A program made the translations under genes and the position numbers. 64,000 bases of DNA, taken from contig JBBRPA010000008.1 in the NCBI GenBank assembly GCA_038228695.1, forward strand, positions 1 to 64,000. Reading direction: 5' to 3'. Of this stretch, positions 33,014-39,933 are shown in pieces. Every line of letters starts with the position of its first letter. Positions within the stretch are counted from its first letter, which is position 1. Source of the DNA: DASVRZ01 sp038228695. GTDB taxonomy: Bacteria > Verrucomicrobiota > Verrucomicrobiia > Chthoniobacterales > DASVRZ01. A model generated the notes under the pieces. That model did not search any database and was not told the DNA's origin. It saw only the letters and a program-made list of their open reading frames with translations.

Positions 33014-34393
33014 CTAACCTAGTTTCGCTAGAATCTCGGTAGCGATTTCGTCGGCGCGTTGGTTAATCCAGGCGTCGTCGCGACCTTCGATGAGGAGGCG
33101 AATTTTTGGCTCGGTGCCAGAGTAACGCAAGAGGACGCGGCCCGCTCCGGCGAGGGCTTTTTCCGTTTCTGCGACGAGATCGAGGATGTCGGGGAATTGC
33201 TCGAGCGGCGTTTTTTCACGAACCCGCAAATTGCGCTGCGCTTGGGGATATTTTTTGAGAACTTGCTTTAACTCGCTGAGAGGTTTGCCCGTTTCGACCA
33301 TGATGCGGAGAATTTGCAGGGCACTAACAATGCCATCACCCGTGGTGGCGTAATCGCGGAAGATCATGTGGCCACTCTGCTCGCCGCCAACGTTGTGGCC
33401 GTGCTTCAACATTTCCTCAATCACGTAACGGTCGCCGACTTTCGTTCTAACAATCTGGCCACCGTGTGTGTGGATGGTTTCGTCGAGACCGAAGTTCGAC
33501 ATGATGGTCGAGACGAGCGTTTTGTTAGCCAGTCCACCGTTTTTAAGTAAATCGACGGCGGCAATAGCCATGATTTCGTCGCCATCAACGACATCGCCAT
33601 TTTCATCGCAGAGGAGAACGCGATCTGCATCGCCGTCGTGCGAGATGCCGATTTGCACACTTGTTTCCTTCACGATCCGCGCGATTTCCTCGGGATAGGT
33701 GCTTCCGCAATTCGCATTAATGTTAGTACCGTTCGGTGTGTTATGAAAAACTTTTACGTTGGCTCCCAGCTCGGTTAAAATACATGGTGAGGATTTGTAA
33801 GCGGCCCCGTTAGCGCAATCGAGGGCGATGGTGACGCCCTCCAGAGTGCGGTTTTTCGGGAAACTGGCCTTGGCAAATTCCACGTAGCGTCCTAGGGCAT
33901 CGTCGATGCGGGTGGCGCGGCCGATTTTTCCAGCGGTTGGTCGGATGGATTCGATTTCACCGCTGAAGACGAGATGTTCAATTTCGGCCTCGACTGCGTC
34001 GTCCAGCTTGCAACCGTCATGACGAAAAAATTTGATCCCGTTATCTTCGTAAGGATTGTGCGATGCGGAAAGCACGATGCCCGCGTCCGCTCGCAAGGAA
34101 CGCGTGATGTAGGCGACGCCGGGTGTGGGCAGCGGGCCGATCAGGAGCACATCCACGCCGAGTGAAGTGATGCCGGCCACGAGAGCGTTTTCGAGCATGT
34201 AACCGGAGAGGCGCGTGTCTTTGCCAAGAACGATCTTCGGGCGGGTTTCGCTGTTGTGACGGTTGGCACTGAGCTTGGTGATCACGTGGGCGGCAGCACG
34301 CCCTAGCTTGAGTGCAGTTTCGGCGGTAACAGGCTCGATGTTGGCGACGCCGCGAACGCCGTCGGTGCCAAAGATTTTACGGGGTTGAGACAT
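33014..34393 (-). CDS. glmM: phosphoglucosamine mutase
   Basis: 459 aa. Interconverts glucosamine-6-phosphate and glucosamine-1-phosphate for peptidoglycan and LPS precursors. Landmarks: GTDGVRG at the N-terminus, the phosphoserine loop SASHNPYEDNG near residue 103, the Mg site DGDADR near 245, and RYSGTEPKIR, the phosphate-binding loop near the C-terminus. Last gene of the UGP-HD-folP-cdaA-miniCdaR-glmM run; the cdaA-glmM pairing is widely conserved, and CdaA activity is regulated by GlmM in Firmicutes. Confidence 0.96.
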   Translation of the reverse strand: MSQPRKIFGTDGVRGVANIEPVTAETALKLGRAAAHVITKLSANRHNSETRPKIVLGKDTRLSGYMLENALVAGITSLGVDVLLIGPLPTPGVAYITRSLRADAGIVLSASHNPYEDNGIKFFRHDGCKLDDAVEAEIEHLVFSGEIESIRPTAGKIGRATRIDDALGRYVEFAKASFPKNRTLEGVTIALDCANGAAYKSSPCILTELGANVKVFHNTPNGTNINANCGSTYPEEIARIVKETSVQIGISHDGDADRVLLCDENGDVVDGDEIMAIAAVDLLKNGGLANKTLVSTIMSNFGLDETIHTHGGQIVRTKVGDRYVIEEMLKHGHNVGGEQSGHMIFRDYATTGDGIVSALQILRIMVETGKPLSELKQVLKKYPQAQRNLRVREKTPLEQFPDILDLVAETEKALAGAGRVLLRYSGTEPKIRLLIEGRDDAWINQRADEIATEILAKLG

Positions 34394-34445
34394 GGGGCGA
34401 TTACAAACTTCCGTTAGAAACTCTGCAAACGAAAACGATCGCGCC

Positions 34446-34586
34446 TCAAGGCCGGGCGAGTGCCCTCGGAGGAGCGAGTTGATAACTGGTGTCTGGGATG
34501 TTTTTTTTGATCAGATACCAGACTGCAAATGCGAGGATGAGCGAGACGATTTTAATCTGCCAGTTGTGGGTGAAGAGGCGTTTCAT
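34446..34586 (-). CDS. 46-aa membrane peptide resembling the CdaR (YbbR) N-terminus
   Basis: Start ATG 34586 overlaps the cdaA stop in ATGA; stop at 34446. The peptide has a short basic start (MKRLFTHNWQIK), one hydrophobic helix (IVSLILAFAVWYLI), then KKNIP and a Pro/Ala-rich tail. NWxIKIxSLxLAFxxWY is how the membrane anchor of CdaR proteins begins, and CdaR is the usual gene between cdaA and glmM. Here only the anchor remains, without the repeated YbbR domains. It could be a degenerate cdaR or a genuine single-helix partner of CdaA; the intact coupling to cdaA favours the latter. Confidence 0.7.
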   Translation of the reverse strand: MKRLFTHNWQIKIVSLILAFAVWYLIKKNIPDTSYQLAPPRALARP

Positions 34587-35401
34587 AGGGACGGTTTTTT
34601 GTCCGGCAGGTCGGGGTCAAATTCCTCGTCCTCGTTTTCAAAAGAGAGCAATTCGTTGATTCGCGCCCGGAACGTTTGCGGAGTGAAGTTTCGCTCGATT
34701 CGGCCGCGATGACAGATCGAGACCGTGGCGGTCTCTTCAGAAGTGACGATTGCGATCGCGTCGGATTCCTCGGTCACACCGAGAGCCGCGCGGTGGCGCA
34801 GACCGAGCGAGCGATCCAGATCTTCCCGCGCACTGACTGGGAAGATGCAGGCGGCGGCGACGATGCGCCCATTGTTAATCACCATTCCGCCATCATGCAG
34901 CGGCGTTTTCGGATGAAAAATCGTGAGGACCAATTCGCGGGAAAGCCGGCAGTCGATATCCACTCCGGTCTCGGTGAAGTTTCGGATGTTAGTATCTCGT
35001 TCGAGCGCGATGAGAGAACCAAGTTGCTTGGCGGCGAGCGCGAAGACGATGTCCGTGAGTTGGGTGAGAGTTTCCTGTTTCTGTTTGTTTGAAGAAAAGA
35101 TCGGATGCCCGCCGAGCGCAGCCAAAGCGCGCCGCAATTCGGGTTGGAAAATGACGACGAGAGCGATGGCGAGGAAAGCGGAAAGGCTACGAATAATCCA
35201 GCTAATGACCTTCAGATCGAGAATCTGCGCGGTGAGGGTAAGTGTTAGGAAGATGAGCGCGAGACCTGTCAAAACCTTGGCCCCGCGGGTGCCTCGGAAA
35301 TAGAGGTAACCATAGTAAATAACGACCGCGAGGATGAAGATCTCGATGGTCGAAGGCCAGTTGTCGCGGGCAAACTCAAGTATCTGATGCCATCTAGCCA
35401 T
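34583..35401 (-). CDS. cdaA: diadenylate cyclase CdaA
   Basis: 272 aa. Makes cyclic di-AMP from two ATP. Three membrane helices (about 15-85) precede the DAC domain (about 100-225) with the DGA-type motif LHDGGMVI, here Asp-Gly-Gly, and the RHR motif GLRHRAALG. The family's usual third residue is Ala, so DGG is a small deviation that probably still works. A Glu/Asp-rich tail ends the protein. Its start overlaps the end of folP by 8 bases and its stop overlaps the CdaR-like peptide. c-di-AMP usually controls potassium, osmotic and wall homeostasis, matching the glmM neighbour. Confidence 0.94.
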   Translation of the reverse strand: MARWHQILEFARDNWPSTIEIFILAVVIYYGYLYFRGTRGAKVLTGLALIFLTLTLTAQILDLKVISWIIRSLSAFLAIALVVIFQPELRRALAALGGHPIFSSNKQKQETLTQLTDIVFALAAKQLGSLIALERDTNIRNFTETGVDIDCRLSRELVLTIFHPKTPLHDGGMVINNGRIVAAACIFPVSAREDLDRSLGLRHRAALGVTEESDAIAIVTSEETATVSICHRGRIERNFTPQTFRARINELLSFENEDEEFDPDLPDKKPSL

Positions 35402-36224
35402 GGATTGCCTCCGTCATGCTCAGGGCTTGCGCATTGGGTAGCACATCATGCACCCGGATGATTTCCGCCCCGGCCTCGCGACAGTATGCGGTGAGCGCGA
35501 CAGTGGGCCAGAAACGTTGCTCAAGCCCTTCGTCGCCAGTGATTTTACTGATAAAAGATTTGCGCGACACCCCGATGAGCATGGGCCGGTCGGCGGGCCG
35601 GAGCAAGCCGAGATTGCGGAGAAGGGCAAGATTGTGGGCGACCGTTTTTCCAAAGCCGATACCTGGGTCGAAAACGATTCGATCGGCTTCGATCCCATCG
35701 CGCACGCAATCCGCAAGTCGCGCATCGAAGAAGTCGCGCACCTCAGCGACCACGTCCGCGTATTCCGGCGCACGCTGCATTTCGGCCGGGGTGCCTCGCA
35801 TGTGCATCGAAATCGCCCCGGCTTCCGTCGCGGCAATGACCTCCCGCATGGCCGGCAACCGCAGACCGCCAATGTCGTTGACAATGTCGGCACCCGCTTT
35901 GAGCGCGGCGTGGGCGACCTCTGGCTTGCAGGTGTCGATGGAGATCAGCACGTCGGATTCGGTCCGCAACGCCGCAATCAACGGGAGCACCCGCGTCAAT
36001 TCTTCTTCGACAGAAATGGCGACCGCTCCGGGCCGGCTGGATTCACCGCCGATATCGATCATGTCGGCCCCTTCGGCGATCATCTGACGCGCGTGGTCCA
36101 AGGCCTGTTCGTGGTCGGCGAAACGTCCTCCGTCGGAAAAAGAATCCGGCGTCACGTTGAGCACACCCATAATCCAGCCCCGGCGGGAGAGATTGTGGGA
36201 GTGAGAGTGAATTTTCCAAATCAT
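35394..36224 (-). CDS. folP: dihydropteroate synthase
   Basis: 276 aa. Condenses p-aminobenzoate with dihydropterin pyrophosphate in folate synthesis; the sulfonamide target. Signature motifs: MGVLNVTPDSFSDGG near residue 19 and DIGGESSRPGA near 57; IVFDPGIGFGK near 180; and SRKSFI near 215. It stands in a minus-strand operon upstream of cdaA, a pairing seen in several phyla. Confidence 0.96.
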   Translation of the reverse strand: MIWKIHSHSHNLSRRGWIMGVLNVTPDSFSDGGRFADHEQALDHARQMIAEGADMIDIGGESSRPGAVAISVEEELTRVLPLIAALRTESDVLISIDTCKPEVAHAALKAGADIVNDIGGLRLPAMREVIAATEAGAISMHMRGTPAEMQRAPEYADVVAEVRDFFDARLADCVRDGIEADRIVFDPGIGFGKTVAHNLALLRNLGLLRPADRPMLIGVSRKSFISKITGDEGLEQRFWPTVALTAYCREAGAEIIRVHDVLPNAQALSMTEAIHG

Positions 36225-36261
36225 GGTCGGAAGCGCTCGTCTGCCTGAGTTAGCAAAACTC

Positions 36262-36801
36262 CTAACTTCCGATTTCGATTTCCTCGAGCAGCGTGGTTAG
36301 AAAACGGCAGGCGCTCCGGCCCTGCTCAGTGCGCAGCTCGGGCTCGAAAAGGGCGGTCAGCTTCTTCGCTGTCTCCATCGTTTTCGGCATTTTTGGTCCG
36401 CCCATCCGGTCGGTCACGTTATCGTAGCAGTCGGCGAGTTTGATCACTTTCACGATTTCCGGAGCGGAAACGAGCCGGGCGAAATACTCCGTCTCGCGCT
36501 CGCCTTTGGGTAGCATGGCGTTTTTGGTGAGGGCGACAACGTAATCGGCGACTAGCTTTCCGAACGTGTCAGCGAGTTCGTCGTAGTCGGTGTCGGTATC
36601 CTCCAGCGTGTCGTGCAGAAACGCCGCCGCGAGGGCCGATGGATCGTCGATCCCGTAGAGATCGCGCAAGATGAAAGTGACTCGGGTTACGTGGGAAAAA
36701 TACGGGGTCACGCCATCGGCGCGGGTTTGCGAGCGATGTTTGCGAGAGGCGAAGGCCGCGGCGCGCAGGACGGGATGGATAGAATGACTTGGCATCGGCA
36801 T
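36262..36801 (-). CDS. HD-domain hydrolase (MESH1/RelA-hydrolase-like)
   Basis: 179 aa. It has the (p)ppGpp-hydrolase-like HD pattern: AASRKHRSQTR at the start, His in YFSHVTRV, AFLHDTLEDTD with the HD pair near residue 62, and LADCYDNV near 130. There is no synthetase domain, so it resembles small alarmone hydrolases (SAH/MESH1). ppGpp hydrolysis is plausible but not proven. The start codon overlaps the UGP stop (TAATG); an alternative ATG lies two codons in. Confidence 0.8.
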   Translation of the reverse strand: MPMPSHSIHPVLRAAAFASRKHRSQTRADGVTPYFSHVTRVTFILRDLYGIDDPSALAAAFLHDTLEDTDTDYDELADTFGKLVADYVVALTKNAMLPKGERETEYFARLVSAPEIVKVIKLADCYDNVTDRMGGPKMPKTMETAKKLTALFEPELRTEQGRSACRFLTTLLEEIEIGS

Positions 36802-38177
36802 TAGAGTTCGAGGGTTTGCTGTTGCAGGCGACCGGCGGGAACGGTTTTTCTTTCTGGAGAAGAATTTCTAATTCCCACCTCGCCAGCGATAACGACTCCG
36901 CTCGCGAATTCGATCGGACCGGAAAGGGTTAGTTTTTGACATTCGATAAGAGAGGGTGCGCCGTTCGGAATGGCGGATTCGAGTTGATCTACGAACTTGT
37001 AATGTTTCCCGTCGAGATCGACGAAGGGCGGCTGGCCGTGACGCGATTCCGCAAGAACGAGTCGTGAATCGGAGGTGATCTCGTAGGCGTCGGAGCGGAG
37101 GGTGAGCAAGTCGGCGGTGGTTTTAACCGGTGCGAAGCGGGTGCGGGAAACCTCGATCGCTCCGGTCGCGTCGAAAGCTCCGATGGCTGCGCCCATGGCG
37201 GTTTCGAGTTGGTAAACTTTCGGAGAGGAACTGTCGCGGGGATCGACCGTTTTCGTATTGCGAATCATGGGCAATGGCAGCACGCCGTTGTTCGCTTGCA
37301 TGGCGTCGCGGAGCCGGTCGAGGCGGATCCAGAGATTGTTGGTATTAAAGTAGCGATGTTTCTCGATGTTTTGAAATTCGGCCAAGTCATTGTCGGGACA
37401 CTGGGCGGATTCGCGGAGGATGAGCTTGCCCGTGCTCGCGTCCTTCGCTAGATGGCCGCCTTTGCGATCTGCGTTAGTTCGCTTGGTCACTTCCATTAGG
37501 AAAGAAAGATCGCTCTCCGCGAAATATCCGAGGATGGAGGTGTCGAGCGTGGCGCCGAGATTGTCGGCGTTAGAAACAAACAGGTAGAGCAGGCCGTCGG
37601 CTAGAAGACGGTCGAGTAGTCCGGAGCCGGCTAGTGAAGGATAAATGTCGCCGTGACCCGGCGGGCACCATTCCATCGCCGGATGGGAAGGCCACTCAAT
37701 CGGGGCGAGCGAATCGACTAACAATTTCGGAACCCGGTTTTGCAGCAGTTCTAGATCATTGCCGAGAGCGGGGTAGCGGGCCAGAAATTCCAAAGTATCC
37801 GCACTAGTCGAGAAACTGTTCATAACCAGAAAACGCACCGGCCCGCTTTTTTGCAGGTGGAGAATTTGCCGGGCGATGAGGTCGAGAAAAGTCAGGCCGT
37901 CGCGCACCGGGAGAAGCGATTTGGCTTTTTCCAAACCCATCCCCGTCCCAAGACCGCCGTTGAGTTTAATCACCACGGTTTTGCGTAACAGATCGGCGGT
38001 TCCGTTCGGTGCGGGAAAGTCATCCGCCTTGGGCAGGTCGGTAACGGGCGCGATCGTTGTTTCGGGGATCAATCCGGTGGCCTCCGCCTTCAGTTGCGCG
38101 TAGCTGGCAAGGAAGGCCGCGATGGCCGACACACTGAGGCCGTCCGCTTCCATCTTCTGGCGAATCTCGTTTTCCAT
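36801..38177 (-). CDS. UTP-glucose-1-phosphate uridylyltransferase, eukaryote-type (UGP)
   Basis: 458 aa. The nucleotide-binding start VIKLNGGLGTGMGLEKAKSLLPV near residue 57 is that of UDP-glucose/UDP-sugar pyrophosphorylases of the eukaryotic type and differs from bacterial GalU. Other landmarks are FLVMNSFSTS, WCPPGHGDIY and FVSNADNLGA. It makes UDP-glucose for glycans. I start at ATG 38177 because the frame upstream to 38348 overlaps recJ on the other strand. It is divergent from recJ, 77 bases apart. Confidence 0.9.
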   Translation of the reverse strand: MENEIRQKMEADGLSVSAIAAFLASYAQLKAEATGLIPETTIAPVTDLPKADDFPAPNGTADLLRKTVVIKLNGGLGTGMGLEKAKSLLPVRDGLTFLDLIARQILHLQKSGPVRFLVMNSFSTSADTLEFLARYPALGNDLELLQNRVPKLLVDSLAPIEWPSHPAMEWCPPGHGDIYPSLAGSGLLDRLLADGLLYLFVSNADNLGATLDTSILGYFAESDLSFLMEVTKRTNADRKGGHLAKDASTGKLILRESAQCPDNDLAEFQNIEKHRYFNTNNLWIRLDRLRDAMQANNGVLPLPMIRNTKTVDPRDSSSPKVYQLETAMGAAIGAFDATGAIEVSRTRFAPVKTTADLLTLRSDAYEITSDSRLVLAESRHGQPPFVDLDGKHYKFVDQLESAIPNGAPSLIECQKLTLSGPIEFASGVVIAGEVGIRNSSPERKTVPAGRLQQQTLEL

Positions 38178-38254
38178 GAACGCATCGTAGGAGCAAAACA
38201 CCGAGTCTTGCAAATTTTCTTGGCGGGAAGTTCTGCGAACCCGATTCTCCGGTT

Positions 38255-39931
38255 GTGAACCCGATCTGGCAGCCCGCAAATCCCCTGGAAATCGGGGAGG
38301 CTCGCGCACTGGCGACGACCCTCGGATTGCCTTTGGCGCTGGCTCCACTGCTCTGCCGTCAAGGACTGACGAATACCGCCACGGCGGAGGCGTTTCTTCA
38401 TCCGCGTTTGAAAAATCTTAAGGATCCGATGGCGCTGCCCGATATGGAAAAAGCGGCGCGGCGAATTCTGCAGGCGGTCGATGCCGGGCAAAAAATTGTG
38501 CTCTATGGCGATTACGATGTAGACGGGGTCACGTCACTGACCATGCTGCGGCGAATGCTGGCGGCCTTCGGAAATGACGCGGCCTGTTTCCTCCCCCACC
38601 GGGTGGATGAAGGTTACGGGCTCTCGCGAGAGGGAATCGAGCGTTGCCTCGCGGAGCATCGTCCGCAATTGTTAGTCGCGGTCGATTGCGGAACCAGCTC
38701 AGCGCGGGAGATCGCGGATCTGATGAAAAGTGGGATCGACGTGATCGTTCTCGACCATCACGAGTGCGCTGGGGAATGGCCGGAATGTGTCGCGGTGGTC
38801 AACCCGAAACGGGGAAACGACTTTGGCTATCTTTGCAGCGGAGGAATCGTTTTCAAGGTTTGCCACGCGCTGCTCAAACTGCGCCCGCTGGCGGGGTTTG
38901 AGCTGAAGGAGTTTCTTGATTTGGTCGCGCTCGCGACGGTGGCGGATTTGGTTCCGCTGATCGGCGAAAATCGGTTGCTCACGCGCCACGGATTGACCCG
39001 AATGTCGAACACGCGTTGGGTTGGGTTGCAGGCGTTGAAGGAAGTCGCGGGGGTGGGGGACGGGCCGGGAGCGACTGATATCGGATTCCGACTCGGACCG
39101 CGTTTGAACGCGGCCGGAAGACTGGGCACTGCGCAGGCGGCGCTGGATCTTTTGCTAACAAATGATCGTGACCGCGCGCGGGAGTTGGCGGCCGCGCTGC
39201 ACGCGCAAAATGCCGAGCGACAGATGGTGGAAAAACGCACTGCGCAGGTTGCACTGGAAATGGTCACGCAGCCCGAAGCGCACGGGATTGTCGTCGGCGC
39301 GAGGGGCTGGACGCCCGGCGTGGTGGGTATCGTAGCGTCCCGTTTGGTCCGGCAATTTCATCGACCTAGCATCGTGATCGCATTCGACGAGGCAGGAATG
39401 GGAAAAGGGAGTGGTCGGAGCATTACCGGACTTTCACTAGTCGAGGCGCTGGGGAGATGTGCTCCGTTCCTAGAAAAATACGGCGGGCACGAAATGGCGG
39501 CGGGCCTAACCATTCGCGAGGAAAATCTGGCGGCGTTTGCGAAAGCGTTTGCGACCACGGTCGAGGCGTTGATCTCTCCGGAAAATCTTTTGCCAAGGTT
39601 GAATCTGGACAATGAGCTAACACTTGCCGAGGTGGATGAAAATTTGTTGGAGGCGCAGACCGTTTTCGAGCCGTTTGGCATGGCCAATCCACGTCCGTCC
39701 TTCTGGGTCCGGGGTGTCCGGCCCGGACGCGACCCGGTAGTGATGAAGGAGAAACATCTCCGGCTCGTGCTCAAGCAGGGAGGGACGATGCGGACGGCTG
39801 TGTTCTTTGGGGGAGCGACGGAACCGCTGCCGCCACCGCCGTGGGACGCGGCTTTTCATCTCGAAGCGAACACCTTTCGCGGCGAGACGAGAGTGCAAAT
39901 GCAGATCATTCGTTTGCGGACAAGTTGCTAA
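38255..39931 (+). CDS. recJ: single-stranded-DNA exonuclease RecJ
   Basis: 558 aa from GTG. A DHH-family 5'-3' nuclease of recombination and repair: YGDYDVDGVTS near residue 88, VAVDCGTSS near 145, LDHHE near 167 (DHH), the DHHA1 domain with GRSITGLSLVEAL and KYGGHEMAAGLTI near 400-415, and an OB-fold end. It lies two bases before recG, so the two repair genes are one transcription unit. Confidence 0.94.
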   Translation: MNPIWQPANPLEIGEARALATTLGLPLALAPLLCRQGLTNTATAEAFLHPRLKNLKDPMALPDMEKAARRILQAVDAGQKIVLYGDYDVDGVTSLTMLRRMLAAFGNDAACFLPHRVDEGYGLSREGIERCLAEHRPQLLVAVDCGTSSAREIADLMKSGIDVIVLDHHECAGEWPECVAVVNPKRGNDFGYLCSGGIVFKVCHALLKLRPLAGFELKEFLDLVALATVADLVPLIGENRLLTRHGLTRMSNTRWVGLQALKEVAGVGDGPGATDIGFRLGPRLNAAGRLGTAQAALDLLLTNDRDRARELAAALHAQNAERQMVEKRTAQVALEMVTQPEAHGIVVGARGWTPGVVGIVASRLVRQFHRPSIVIAFDEAGMGKGSGRSITGLSLVEALGRCAPFLEKYGGHEMAAGLTIREENLAAFAKAFATTVEALISPENLLPRLNLDNELTLAEVDENLLEAQTVFEPFGMANPRPSFWVRGVRPGRDPVVMKEKHLRLVLKQGGTMRTAVFFGGATEPLPPPPWDAAFHLEANTFRGETRVQMQIIRLRTSC

Positions 39932-39933
39932 CT

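Noticed and set aside
38178..38348. N-terminal extension of UGP
   Set aside because: It would overlap the beginning of recJ on the other strand by about 90 bases and has low-complexity Arg/Pro composition.
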